The notes beneath the pieces were generated by a model. The model was not told the origin of the DNA, did not search any database, and was given only the letters and a program-made list of their open reading frames with translations. A DNA stretch of 64,000 nucleotides from Methanobacteriota archaeon (GTDB lineage: Archaea > Halobacteriota > Methanomicrobia > Methanomicrobiales > Methanocorpusculaceae): contig JAEWXF010000025.1 in assembly GCA_023396065.1 (NCBI GenBank), positions 10,895 to 74,894 of the forward strand. Direction: 5' to 3'. Within the stretch, counting starts at the first letter, position 1. Each line of letters opens with the position of its first letter. A program made the translations under genes and the position numbers. Positions 24,925 through 33,570 of this stretch are shown here, one piece after another.

Positions 24925-25491
24925 TTATTTCTGTTCTTTCAGAATACTTTCAAGCCGTGCTTCCAGGAAGTCCAGACCCTTGCGGACATCATCCAGATTC
25001 TTGCCACCGGTCAGAATGATTTTTCCTGAGGAGAAGAGCAGGGCCACAATCTTGGGATCCTTAATGCGGTAGACCAGGCCCGGGAACTGTTCCGGCTCGT
25101 ACTCGATAGCCTCAAGCGACAGGGTTGCCACCACACGGTTCAGATTGATGAACTTCCCGATATCATATGAACAGACGATATTGGTCACCGCAACTTTTGG
25201 TACATCCAGGGTCTTGACACCGGCTTCTTTGAGTGAGGCAAGAATAATCGTCAGTCCCTCCTGCAGGGCAGACTCATTTCTGATACCGGTCAGTACGACT
25301 TTTCCTGACGAAAAGATCAGTGACGCCATTCTCGGCGCATCAATACGATATACCGCTCCGGGGAATCGCTTGGTATTCAGCTCGCACCCGTCAATTTTCT
25401 CTGCGATCTCTGCCAGATTGATCTCATCTGCAATAACGCCGGATGCAACGATATTTTCGATCTTCAGTGTATCGTATGTTTTCCCATCCAT
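24925..25491 (-). CDS. tbp: TATA-box-binding protein
   Basis: 188 residues made of two direct repeats of about 90 residues, the saddle fold. FPGAVYRI...SGKVVLTG in repeat one corresponds to FPGLVYRI...SGKIILTG in repeat two. It recognises box A and recruits TFB and RNA polymerase; the general initiation factor of archaea. ATG at 25491. A short box A-like gcataatac at 25516-25524 sits 29 bases upstream, so the message is probably leaderless. A seven-T run on its strand (24910-24916) follows the stop. There is no long acidic C-terminal tail. Confidence 0.96.
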   Translation of the reverse strand: MDGKTYDTLKIENIVASGVIADEINLAEIAEKIDGCELNTKRFPGAVYRIDAPRMASLIFSSGKVVLTGIRNESALQEGLTIILASLKEAGVKTLDVPKVAVTNIVCSYDIGKFINLNRVVATLSLEAIEYEPEQFPGLVYRIKDPKIVALLFSSGKIILTGGKNLDDVRKGLDFLEARLESILKEQK

Positions 25492-25515
25492 CTCTATCTA
25501 ATAGAGCAGATGCAA

Positions 25516-25562
25516 GCATAATACTTCGTGTCCGAGGGTGCATCCCCCGGGGTTCGGGCACG
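25516..25562. promoter_or_regulatory. Divergent promoter region of tbp and acyl-CoA synthetase with inverted repeat
   Basis: Box A for tbp (minus strand) at 25516-25524. Beside it, cgtgtccgag (25527-25536) and ttcgggcacg (25553-25562) form an imperfect inverted repeat that could be an operator or hairpin between the two divergent genes. Confidence 0.35.
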
Positions 25563-25604
25563 TGTTAATATCTGGGGAAATCCCATAACTATACGGCAAT
25601 TATC

Positions 25605-27311
25605 ATGACCGAAACGCAGGAACATCCTCCAATCGGAGGCAATATTGGGAATTATGAGGAGACGTACAAATCGTTTTCGATACAGGTCCCAAAATACTAC
25701 AACTTCGCGTTTGATGTGATCGATGCCTGGGCAAAAAAAGATCGCAACCACTTAGCGATGATCTGGGTTAACCAGCAGGGTGCTGAGAAGAAGTTCACCT
25801 TCTGGGATATGATGATTCACTCAAATGAGGCCGCAAATATTCTGATGAAGTTCGGAATCCAGAAAGGGGACCGGATTCTTCTGATGCTGCCGCGTGTTCC
25901 CGAATGGTGGATCCTTGTTCTCGGCATTATGAAGCTTGGTGCCGTATTCTGTCCTTCACCTCACATGCTGACAGTAAAAGACATTGCCTACCGCATGAAG
26001 GTCGGCGGCTTTAAAATGGTTATTACCGACAGCGAGAATATGAAAAAGGTGGATGAGGTTGCGTCGGACTGTCCGAATCTCCAGCTTCGGATGATCGTCG
26101 ACGATGTTCCCGGAGAACGTCTGCAGACGCCGTGGATCGGATATCGGAATGAGCTGCTGTATCCGGCACCGGTTACAACCAAACTGGTCAGCAGTGTGGG
26201 CCGCAGAGTTCTTGCCACCGATCCGATGCTGATCTATTTCACCTCCGGAACTACAAAGGATCCGAAGATGGTACTGCATGACTATGGTCATCCGCTGGGT
26301 CAGACGGTAACGGCTAAGTTCTGGCATGATTTAACGGAGTTTGATGTCCACTTTACGGTCTCAGATACTGGATGGGCAAAATGCGGCTGGGGGAAGATCT
26401 ACGGTCAGTGGATCTGCGGCGCCTGTATCTTTGTCTATGATTACCGTACGAAGTTCCATGCGACCGAGCTTTTGCCGCTGATCGAGAAGTACGGTATTAC
26501 GTCGTTCTGCGCGCCCCCGACGATCTACCGGATGCTGATTATCGCAGATCTGAAGAAGTTCTCTTTCAGCGAGCTGCGGACCTGTACCAGTGCCGGTGAA
26601 CCGCTGAACCCGGAGGTTATCCGGATCTGGAAAGAAGGAACCGGTCTTACGATTCGTGAAGGATACGGTCAGACCGAGACCTGCTGCTGTATCGCAACCA
26701 TGCCGGGAATGGAGGTCAAGCAGGGATCAATGGGACGACCGGTACCCGGCTGGCATATTCAGCTGCATGACGATGAGGGCCGTGAGGTTCCCCAGGGAGA
26801 GACCGGTCGGATCGCCGTTTCGCTGAATCCGAGACCGGCAGGTCTGGTTCGTGAGTATCTGAACAATCCTGAGGAAAACGCGGCTATGTTCGTCAACGGC
26901 TGGTATTATACCGGTGACAAGGCGTACATGGATGAGGACGGGTATTTCTGGTTCGTCGGAAGAAATGATGATGTGATCAAGAGTTCCGGGTACCGGATCA
27001 GTCCGTTCGAGGTTGAGTCTACCCTGCTTGAGTACCCTGCGGTAAAAGAGAGTGCCGTGGTCGGGTCCCCGGATTCCATCCGTGGTATGGTGATTAAGGC
27101 GTTCGTTGTGCTCCACGACGGGTATCAGCCGTCCGAAAAACTGGTGAAGGATATTCAGGATTATGTGAAGCGGACCACCGCTCCCTACAAATATCCGCGG
27201 CTGATTGAGTTCGTTCCGGAGCTTCCGAAGACGATCTCCGGTAAGATCAAGCGTGCCGAGCTGCGGAATCAGGAGATGCAGAAGTTTGCCGAAGAAAACG
27301 GAGATGCATAA
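25605..27311 (+). CDS. AMP-forming acyl-CoA synthetase (MacS/acetyl-CoA synthetase-like)
   Basis: 568 residues. It activates a carboxylic acid to acyl-adenylate and then acyl-CoA. Core motifs: phosphate loop YFTSGTTKDPKMVLHDY near residue 207, YGQTETCCC (A5), GDKAYMDEDGYFWFVGRNDDVIKSSGYRI (A7-A8 hinge; described in pieces: GDKAYMD, FVGRNDD, KSSGYRI) and C-terminal lysine in PKTISGKIKR. The N-terminal part and the GWAKCGWGK segment resemble medium-chain/branched-chain acyl-CoA synthetases of Methanosarcina. Substrate chain length is not predictable from sequence alone. It may assimilate fatty or branched acids in an organism that needs organic acids. Monocistronic, with a T-run and hairpin after the stop. 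Confidence 0.88.
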   Translation: MTETQEHPPIGGNIGNYEETYKSFSIQVPKYYNFAFDVIDAWAKKDRNHLAMIWVNQQGAEKKFTFWDMMIHSNEAANILMKFGIQKGDRILLMLPRVPEWWILVLGIMKLGAVFCPSPHMLTVKDIAYRMKVGGFKMVITDSENMKKVDEVASDCPNLQLRMIVDDVPGERLQTPWIGYRNELLYPAPVTTKLVSSVGRRVLATDPMLIYFTSGTTKDPKMVLHDYGHPLGQTVTAKFWHDLTEFDVHFTVSDTGWAKCGWGKIYGQWICGACIFVYDYRTKFHATELLPLIEKYGITSFCAPPTIYRMLIIADLKKFSFSELRTCTSAGEPLNPEVIRIWKEGTGLTIREGYGQTETCCCIATMPGMEVKQGSMGRPVPGWHIQLHDDEGREVPQGETGRIAVSLNPRPAGLVREYLNNPEENAAMFVNGWYYTGDKAYMDEDGYFWFVGRNDDVIKSSGYRISPFEVESTLLEYPAVKESAVVGSPDSIRGMVIKAFVVLHDGYQPSEKLVKDIQDYVKRTTAPYKYPRLIEFVPELPKTISGKIKRAELRNQEMQKFAEENGDA

Positions 27312-27314
27312 TCC

Positions 27315-27335
27315 TTTTTTTCGGCTTACGCCGAA
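27315..27335 (+). terminator. T-run and small hairpin after acyl-CoA synthetase
   Basis: T7 (27315-27321) overlaps the start of a six-base stem ttcggc/gccgaa (27320-27335) with loop ttac. Confidence 0.5.
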
Positions 27336-27418
27336 TCTCTGAAACCTCTACGTTTATTTACCAGGACCGCAAATATGATAGAGCACAAGAGTAATTCCGG
27401 TTTCCGGGAGTTCATTGC

Positions 27419-27503
27419 GCGAAGGTAGCCAAGCCAGGTCAACGGCGCCAGATTCAGGGTCTGGTCTCATAGGAGTTCTGGGGTTCGAATCCCTTCCTTC
27501 GCA
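27419..27503 (+). tRNA. tRNA-Leu (CAG)
   Basis: 85-base class II tRNA with long variable arm. Acceptor gcgaagg pairs with ccttcgc, discriminator A; anticodon stem ccaga/tctgg encloses ttcaggg, giving anticodon CAG; the T loop ttcgaat is standard. CCA is not encoded and there is no intron. Confidence 0.92.
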
Positions 27504-27548
27504 CTTCTTTTCAGCACAGTTATACATTTGAAACGCGATAAACTGTGT

Positions 27549-28370
27549 ATGGTTCGTGCAGGATACATGTGTGTGTGTCTGTTTTTCCTTATCAGTTGTA
27601 TTGCCGCTGCCGGATGTCTTGGTTCCGGGAACTCTGCTGACGATCTTCTGACGGCTGATATGCAGAAAACCTTACAGGTTCTGTCCGGGAAAATCGGGGC
27701 TGAACTGGAAACGACCGCCCGGGATCTGATCAACGTTGCAGACAACCTCTCCCCGGTGAGCGTCAGTCTGGATTCGGCGGAAGCAAAAACAGAGCTGGAA
27801 ACCTATTATCAGGAACATCCGTGGGCAATCGATATTCTGGCGGTCAATGACAGGCTGATGGTGGTAAACGCCGCGCCGGTATCGCGGGAGACTGCCATCG
27901 GTTCTGATATGTCCGAGTATACACAGGATCGCGCGTCTCTCAGGGCAGGAAATCTGTATCTGGCTGCTGTCTTTGAGCTGGAAGAAGGGAGTCTGGGTTC
28001 TGCCCTTAGTTATCCCATCCCTGCAGAAAACGGATATGTCTATGAGGATTCGCTCGGCGGCGCAAAAGGCTATGTTGCAACGGCCTTTCTCCCGGCGAAA
28101 CTGATTAACGATGCCGCTTCTGACGTTCTTGCCGGAAGCCCGTACATTATCCGGGTTGTTCAGCCTGACGGGACGCTGATCTATGACCGGGACGCCTACC
28201 AGCTGCACAAAAACGTTACCGGGGACCTGCCGCCCGAGGTGTTTATGAAAGAGTCCGGAACTCTGAAAAATACCGTCCGGATCAATGAGACCGAAAAAAC
28301 CGGAATTGTGGTATGGGATACCCTGTCTATCGGCGAAACAGCGTGGCGGATTGTCGTGCTCAATTTCTGA
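27549..28370 (+). CDS. Lipoprotein with Cache-like sensor domain
   Basis: 273 residues from ATG 27549 (a TTG 21 bases earlier is possible). The hydrophobic signal ends in IAAAGC, a lipobox, so the protein is probably anchored outside the membrane. The mature part resembles the ligand-binding Cache domains of chemoreceptors: an N-terminal helix, AIDILAVNDRLMVV, DMSEYTQD, a YVATAFLPAKLI stretch and VVQPDGTLIYDRD. No signalling domain is attached. Such stand-alone binding lipoproteins in methanogens may capture a small ligand for a partner receptor or transporter. The gene follows tRNA-Leu by 45 bases and ends at a hairpin shared with the convergent cobA. Confidence 0.72.
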   Translation: MVRAGYMCVCLFFLISCIAAAGCLGSGNSADDLLTADMQKTLQVLSGKIGAELETTARDLINVADNLSPVSVSLDSAEAKTELETYYQEHPWAIDILAVNDRLMVVNAAPVSRETAIGSDMSEYTQDRASLRAGNLYLAAVFELEEGSLGSALSYPIPAENGYVYEDSLGGAKGYVATAFLPAKLINDAASDVLAGSPYIIRVVQPDGTLIYDRDAYQLHKNVTGDLPPEVFMKESGTLKNTVRINETEKTGIVVWDTLSIGETAWRIVVLNF

Positions 28371-28399
28371 GGAACATACTCCTCACCACATAAAACAAA

Positions 28400-28445
28400 G
28401 AGAGAGATACATCCCGGTCTTGCCCGAATGGATCTCTCCGTTTTT
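28400..28445. terminator. Hairpin terminator between the lipoprotein gene and cobA
   Basis: GAGAGAT...ATCC pairs imperfectly with GGATCTCTC and is followed by five T on the plus strand. It lies between convergent genes and may serve both. Confidence 0.45.
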
Positions 28446-28454
28446 CAGGAGTGG

Positions 28455-29213
28455 CTAACGCTGCTGAGCCCAGGCCCCTTCCGAGCCGTCGCGATACAGA
28501 CTCACCACTTCCCCGATCACAATAATTGCGGGAGGCTTTACTCCCACCCGGGCAGCTGTATCCCCGATCGTTGCGAGCGTCGCACAGGTCACCCGCTGAT
28601 CTTTCCGGAACCCGCGCTCAATCACCGCAATCTTCGTCTCCGACGGCTTTCCGTTTTCGATCAGCAGCTCTGCAATAACCGGGAGATTTTTTACGCCCAT
28701 AAAAATGACAATCGTCCCGGGGCTTCCGGCAAGCCACTTCCAGTCAATGGAGGAAACCTCTTTCTCCGGGTCCTCGTGTCCGGTCACAAACGTTACCTGA
28801 CTTGCCCAGGATCGGTGTGTTACCGGAATACCCACACACTCAGGCACCGCAATTCCGCTGGTTACCCCGGGCACCACTTCAACCGCAATGCCATGAGCCC
28901 GCAGTGTCTCCATCTCTTCTCCGCCGCGGCCGAACAGAAACGGATCCCCGCCTTTGAGCCGGACGATGCTCCCTCCGGCCTTGGCTTTTTCCACCAGCAG
29001 CGCTTCAATTTCATCCTGCCGCATGGTGTGATGCCCGCCGTACTTTCCGACATCAATCTTCTCTGCGTGATCCGGCAGTGTTGCCAGGACCTCATCTCCC
29101 GGAAGCTGATCATACAGAATAACGTCTGCTGCATCAATTACTTCCCGGGCTTTTGCCGTCATAAGTCCGAGACCTCCCGGACCCGACCCTACCAGAAACA
29201 CTTTACCTGTCAT
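28455..29213 (-). CDS. cobA: Uroporphyrinogen-III C-methyltransferase
   Basis: 252 residues. It adds two methyl groups from SAM to uroporphyrinogen III to form precorrin-2, the branch point to sirohaem, cobalamin and factor F430. Family motifs: VGSGPGGLGLMT at the N-terminus, YDQL, the GGDPFLFGRGGEE loop, VPGVTSGIAVP, and THR in the centre. Sixth gene of the tetrapyrrole operon, overlapping hemC by 11 bases. Stand-alone methyltransferase, not fused to HemD or to the CysG dehydrogenase, which is encoded separately at the operon's other end. Confidence 0.95.
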   Translation of the reverse strand: MTGKVFLVGSGPGGLGLMTAKAREVIDAADVILYDQLPGDEVLATLPDHAEKIDVGKYGGHHTMRQDEIEALLVEKAKAGGSIVRLKGGDPFLFGRGGEEMETLRAHGIAVEVVPGVTSGIAVPECVGIPVTHRSWASQVTFVTGHEDPEKEVSSIDWKWLAGSPGTIVIFMGVKNLPVIAELLIENGKPSETKIAVIERGFRKDQRVTCATLATIGDTAARVGVKPPAIIVIGEVVSLYRDGSEGAWAQQR

Positions 29214-30108
29214 TTTTCTGTAATCCGAGACTCACTCTCGCCTCCTCAATCAGATCGGCAGCCTCCTCGCGAAGTTGTATTCCGATCTCTTTTGCCTCCT
29301 CAAACGAGGATACGTTCTCCCGAACTCTTACCTGCCGCATGCCGTCAAGTGACAGCACCTCGGCAAGCAGGTTTCCCTCCCGGCAGAAGATTCCCTGCGG
29401 CGTAAAGCATCCGCCGCCGACAGCCTCCATAATCACCCGTTCGATTCCGGTATCAAACGCGGTCCGGGGATCGTTCAGGGATGCAAATGCTTCCCGGAGT
29501 TCCGGAGTGTCCCGGCATACTACCGCAACCGTCCCCTGATTCGGTGACGGTACGAAGTGTTCCAGCGGCATTGTCACCCCGTTTACCCGGTATCCCAGCC
29601 GGACGAGACCTGCCTCGGCCAGTACAATCGCATCATACAGACCGTCGTTCAGCTTTGCCAGTCTGGTATCTACGTTTCCCCGCAGGGATTCGACACGCAC
29701 CGTCGGTGTACAGTGATAATACCGCAGCAGCTGGGCACGTCTGCGGGTACTTGAGGTGCCAATGGCATAGATTTCATCCATCGGACGGTTGAATGCAAGA
29801 TAATCCCACGGAGGGTCACGCGGCAGAATTGCTGCGGTGATCAGGCCTTTTGGCCGGACGGCCGGAATGTCTTTCATACTGTGGACGGCTGCGTCAATCT
29901 CGCCGCGGAGAATCGCATTGTCCAGTTCGCGGACAAACACTCCCTGGCCGCCGATCTGATGCAGGCCGCGGTCAAGCACCACATCCCCTTTGGTGGTAAT
30001 TGTTTCCGATACCGCCGGAACATCCCTGTCCCGCAGCATGTCCAGAACGTGATTTGTCTGGGCAAGTGCCAGTTTACTTCCGCGTGTCCCGATCCGTATC
30101 GTCAGCAT
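29203..30108 (-). CDS. hemC: Porphobilinogen deaminase (hydroxymethylbilane synthase)
   Basis: 301 residues. Polymerises four porphobilinogens into hydroxymethylbilane. The dipyrromethane cofactor cysteine is in EAVGGGCFTPQG; IGTRGSKLALAQT at the N-terminus, AVHSMKDIPA (catalytic Asp region) and ESLRGNVDTRL are characteristic. ATG at 30108. Overlaps hemL by seven bases and cobA by eleven. The product must be closed by uroporphyrinogen-III synthase (HemD), which is not encoded in this operon or elsewhere in the window. Confidence 0.96.
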   Translation of the reverse strand: MLTIRIGTRGSKLALAQTNHVLDMLRDRDVPAVSETITTKGDVVLDRGLHQIGGQGVFVRELDNAILRGEIDAAVHSMKDIPAVRPKGLITAAILPRDPPWDYLAFNRPMDEIYAIGTSSTRRRAQLLRYYHCTPTVRVESLRGNVDTRLAKLNDGLYDAIVLAEAGLVRLGYRVNGVTMPLEHFVPSPNQGTVAVVCRDTPELREAFASLNDPRTAFDTGIERVIMEAVGGGCFTPQGIFCREGNLLAEVLSLDGMRQVRVRENVSSFEEAKEIGIQLREEAADLIEEARVSLGLQKNDR

Positions 30109-31340
30109 TGCGCGTACACCTGGCAGAGTTTTTCCATCTCAGCTTCTCCGTGGCAGACGGAGAGGAAGTTCGTCTCAAACTGTGACGGCGGCAGGAACAC
30201 TCCTGCTGCAAGCGCTCGTTCCCAGAACGGCCGGAACGCTGTTGTGTCGCACTGTTTTGCATCCGTGTAATTCCGCGGTGCTGATTCCCGGAAGAAATAC
30301 TTGAACATCGATCCAAGAGAGACAAATGATCCCGCGGCCCGTGACGGGATACTTTCTTCAATTGCCCGGGTTTTTGCCGCAAGTTCTGCATACAGACTTT
30401 CATGCGTATGCAGATACTGGTTCACCGCGATCCCGGCTGCCATTGTCAGCGGGTTTGCATTGAACGTCCCTGCGTTATAGACCGGACCGGCGGGTGAAAT
30501 CATTTCCATGATTTCCCGACGGGCGCCGAAGACGCCGATCGGCAGACCTCCGCCGGCAATTTTGCCTAGGGTGGTAATATCCGGCCGGATCCCGAACTTT
30601 ACCTGAGCGCCGCCGATACCAAGCCGGTAACCGGTGATAACCTCATCAAAGATCAGCAGGACATCATGGGCTTTTGTAATCTCACGGACCGCCTGCAGGT
30701 ACCCGTCGTCCGGCAGAATCGGGCCGATGTTACCCATTACCGGTTCGATGATAAACGCCGCAATGGAGTCATTCTTCGCAAGCAGTGTCTCAAGTGCCTC
30801 GGGATCGTTATAGGGAACCTGACGGGTATGTGCTGCAAAGTCAGGGAGAACTCCGGCTGAGTCCGGGGTTCCGTGCGTGGTTGCACCAGAGCCTGCGGCG
30901 ATCAGCACCGCGTCATGCGCTCCGTGGAATCCTCCTTCGACCTTTACAATATCAGGTTTTCCGGTAAATCCGCGTGCCAGCCGGATTGCTGCCATGGTTG
31001 CCTCTGTCCCGGTCGAAACGAACCGCAGCATGTCCATCCCCGGATGATCTCCCGTGATCCGCCGGGCAAGCTCAATCTCAAGCTCTGTGGGAGTTCCGTA
31101 GAGCCATCCTTTTTCCAGCTGTGCGGCAACGGCTGCCTGGACTGCGGGATTTCCGTGGCCAAGCAGAAGCGGACCGTAGCCGAGACAGCAGTCAACCAGC
31201 TGCTGCCCGTCGATTGTTTCCAGAACTGCTCCGTGTGCCGATTTCACGTAAAAGGGATACGGCTGTATGGCACGGACCGGACTGGAGACGCCTCCGGGCA
31301 GGAGGGTTTTGGCGGTGGTAAACAGTTCTTCGGAGTTCAT
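30102..31340 (-). CDS. hemL: Glutamate-1-semialdehyde 2,1-aminomutase
   Basis: 412 residues from ATG 31340, preceded by AAGGTGG at five bases and overlapping the hemB stop as ATGA; a GTG nine bases upstream overlaps the ribosome site and is less likely. PLP enzyme that makes 5-aminolevulinate from glutamate semialdehyde in the C5 pathway. PLP lysine is in TTLGKIAGGGLPIG; LIFDEVITGYRLG and GPVYNAGTFNANPL are family motifs. Acts directly after HemA. Length is close to the usual 425. Confidence 0.96.
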   Translation of the reverse strand: MNSEELFTTAKTLLPGGVSSPVRAIQPYPFYVKSAHGAVLETIDGQQLVDCCLGYGPLLLGHGNPAVQAAVAAQLEKGWLYGTPTELEIELARRITGDHPGMDMLRFVSTGTEATMAAIRLARGFTGKPDIVKVEGGFHGAHDAVLIAAGSGATTHGTPDSAGVLPDFAAHTRQVPYNDPEALETLLAKNDSIAAFIIEPVMGNIGPILPDDGYLQAVREITKAHDVLLIFDEVITGYRLGIGGAQVKFGIRPDITTLGKIAGGGLPIGVFGARREIMEMISPAGPVYNAGTFNANPLTMAAGIAVNQYLHTHESLYAELAAKTRAIEESIPSRAAGSFVSLGSMFKYFFRESAPRNYTDAKQCDTTAFRPFWERALAAGVFLPPSQFETNFLSVCHGEAEMEKLCQVYAQC

Positions 31341-32293
31341 TTCAGCCACCTTGCTACATCCTGGGCATAGTAGGTGATGATCAGATCCGCTCCGGCCCGT
31401 TTGATGCTCAGAAGTGATTCCATGACGATTCGTTTTTCATCGATCCATCCGTTCTGCGCTGCAGCTTTGATCATTGCATACTCGCCGGATACCTGATATG
31501 CTGCGGTCGGCAGACCGAGTTCCTTGACGCGGGTCAGCACGTCCAGGTAGAGGCCAGCCGGTTTGACCATCAGGATGTCTGCTCCCTCTTCCATGTCAAG
31601 GAGGGATTCCCGGACAGCTTCGCGGCCGTTTGCGGGGTTCATCTGGTAGGTGGACCGGTCGCCAAAGGCGAATCCTGAGTCTGCTGCTTCCCGGAACGGT
31701 CCGTAGAGGGCTGAGGCAAACTTTGTTGAGTAGGACATGATCGGCAGATCGGTGTATCCTGCGTCATCCAGTGCGGAGCGGATGGCGGCCACCATTCCGT
31801 CCAGCATGCAGGAGGGGGCTACCATGTCAGAGCCCGCGTCCGCCTGACTGACGGCGATCTTCTGCATCAGTGCAAGTGACTGGTCATTGTCCAGGTCCGG
31901 ACCGTCGCAGGTTTCGCTGATGATTCCGCAGTGGCCGTGGCTGGTGTATTCGCAGGCACAGAGGTCGGTGATAACGATCATGTCCGGAACTGCGGCTTTG
32001 ATGGCACGGGTTACCTGCTGGATTACGCCGTCCGCAGCGAATGCTCCGGAGGCTGCTTCATCCTTCATTTTCGGGATGCCGAACAGGACTACCGACCGGA
32101 CACCGTCAGTATAGAGAGATTTTGCCACGGCAGCTGCATCCGCAACCGGCCAGCGGTACTGACCCGGCATGGATGTGATGGGTGTTTTTTCCGACGCTGT
32201 TTCGTCAAAGAACAGCGGCATTATCAGGTTTTCAGGAGTTATCTGCGTTTCGGCAAATAGGGGACGGAGAATCCGCCTCCGGAGCCTTCTCAT
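31337..32293 (-). CDS. hemB: Porphobilinogen synthase (delta-aminolevulinate dehydratase)
   Basis: 318 residues from ATG 32293, chosen because it overlaps the hemA stop as ATGA. Condenses two 5-aminolevulinates into porphobilinogen. The two Schiff-base lysines are in MSYSTKFASALYGPFREA and LMVKPAGLYLDV; TDLCACEYTSHGHCG supplies the zinc cysteines, and DQMNP-like YQMNPANGREA is the family signature. Allosteric magnesium-site residues cannot be judged by eye. Third gene of the tetrapyrrole operon. Confidence 0.96.
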   Translation of the reverse strand: MRRLRRRILRPLFAETQITPENLIMPLFFDETASEKTPITSMPGQYRWPVADAAAVAKSLYTDGVRSVVLFGIPKMKDEAASGAFAADGVIQQVTRAIKAAVPDMIVITDLCACEYTSHGHCGIISETCDGPDLDNDQSLALMQKIAVSQADAGSDMVAPSCMLDGMVAAIRSALDDAGYTDLPIMSYSTKFASALYGPFREAADSGFAFGDRSTYQMNPANGREAVRESLLDMEEGADILMVKPAGLYLDVLTRVKELGLPTAAYQVSGEYAMIKAAAQNGWIDEKRIVMESLLSIKRAGADLIITYYAQDVARWLK

Positions 32294-33570
32294 TCGTGTT
32301 TGAGGAAACATACTTGTTCACCACGGGTTATTGCATCAACCAGTTGTTTTGCGGTTGTGATATCAGTACACTCGGCGCTTGCCCGGATAGAGAGGGTGGC
32401 GTCGGCGAGGAGTTTTTTCGTCAGTACGCGGGTCAGGTCATCGACGATGGTGAGAACAGCAGGGTCACAGGTTCCCAGCCGTCCGAGGGCTTTGTCCCGC
32501 TCACGTACACGGATTGATTCTGCCCACGTATAAAGTCCTGCGATGAGGTCACCTGCGGCGGTTCTGTTATAGAGCCGGATGAACTCCGGGAGATAGGCTA
32601 TTGTCATCTCTTTTGCATGTGCGGCTTCGGATTTGCGCAGCTCCATGTTTTTTTCTGAGACGGTCTTGAGGTCATCGATGGTAAAGAGATGAACGCCGGG
32701 GATGGATCGGCAGGTGTCGTCCACGTCCCGCGGCTGGGCAATGTCAATGAGAATGAGTTTTCTTGGTTCGGGATCCAGCGGCCAGAACCGTTCATTCATT
32801 GCACTGGTGAGTCCGTCGGGGGTGATGATGGTGTGCGGGGCTGCGGTGCAGGAGATGACTACGTCGGAGAGGGCAATGCAGGGGTAGAGCTGGTCCATTC
32901 TCATTGCCCGGCCGCCAATTTCACCGGCGAGTTCTACGGCATGGTCATAGGTCCGGTTGGTGACGTAGATTGCCCGGAGGTTTTTTTCTGCGAGTGCCTG
33001 GGTGACAAGTTTTCCCATTTCTCCGCCGCCGACGACAAGGATATTTCTGCCGGCAAGGGTTCCGAGCAGCTCTTCGGCAAGTTTGACTGCGGCAGAGCCG
33101 ATAGATACCGCTCCGCGGTTGATGTGGGTTTCCGCACGGATGGTTACTCCTGCATGAATGGCGGTGTTGATGCAGATGTCGGTGACGGCATCACTGGTTT
33201 TGCATTCGGCTGAAAGCAGCAGGGATTTTTTGAGCTGGCCAAGAATCTGGTCTTCGCCGACGATCATGGATTGTATGCCGGAGGCAAGTTCCAGAAGATG
33301 GGCGAGTGCTGCGGGTCCTTCATGGAGATGGAATCCGGTTCGTCCGATGCTGTGGAGGTAGTCCGAGAGTGCTTTTCCGGTTCCGTGTACGAGAATTTCA
33401 ACCCGGTTGCAGGTCTGCAGGAGGACTACTCCTTTGAAGTGTCCGGCAGCTTCGGTGAGGAATGCGGCTTCGTTTGGGAACCGGAAGCTGGAGAGCTGCT
33501 GCTGATCAGCGATGGTGTGATCAAGGCCTGCTATGGCGACGGGGGTAAGAAGTTCTGCGGCGGCGGTCAT
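32290..33570 (-). CDS. hemA: Glutamyl-tRNA reductase
   Basis: 426 residues. Reduces glutamyl-tRNA(Glu) to glutamate-1-semialdehyde with NADPH, the committed step of the C5 route. The catalytic cysteine is in LLQTCNRVEIL near residue 53; GEDQILGQ, the NADPH domain LVVGGGEMGKLVTQAL and a C-terminal dimerisation helix are visible. The start overlaps the upstream precorrin-2 dehydrogenase stop as ATGA. In other organisms this enzyme is controlled by haem; nothing in this sequence shows how it is controlled here. Confidence 0.96.
   Translation of the reverse strand: MTAAAELLTPVAIAGLDHTIADQQQLSSFRFPNEAAFLTEAAGHFKGVVLLQTCNRVEILVHGTGKALSDYLHSIGRTGFHLHEGPAALAHLLELASGIQSMIVGEDQILGQLKKSLLLSAECKTSDAVTDICINTAIHAGVTIRAETHINRGAVSIGSAAVKLAEELLGTLAGRNILVVGGGEMGKLVTQALAEKNLRAIYVTNRTYDHAVELAGEIGGRAMRMDQLYPCIALSDVVISCTAAPHTIITPDGLTSAMNERFWPLDPEPRKLILIDIAQPRDVDDTCRSIPGVHLFTIDDLKTVSEKNMELRKSEAAHAKEMTIAYLPEFIRLYNRTAAGDLIAGLYTWAESIRVRERDKALGRLGTCDPAVLTIVDDLTRVLTKKLLADATLSIRASAECTDITTAKQLVDAITRGEQVCFLKHE

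Noticed and set aside
24692..25072. A 126-codon plus-strand frame starting inside the inverted-repeat element
   Set aside because: Runs into the antisense of tbp; no domain and no credible promoter.
25527..25562. Inverted repeat between tbp and acyl-CoA synthetase considered as a riboswitch
   Set aside because: It lies upstream of or at the expected transcription starts, is imperfect and short; an operator or chance is more likely.
28425..29405. A 325-codon plus-strand frame over cobA
   Set aside because: Antisense shadow of cobA; the SUMT motifs are all in the minus frame.
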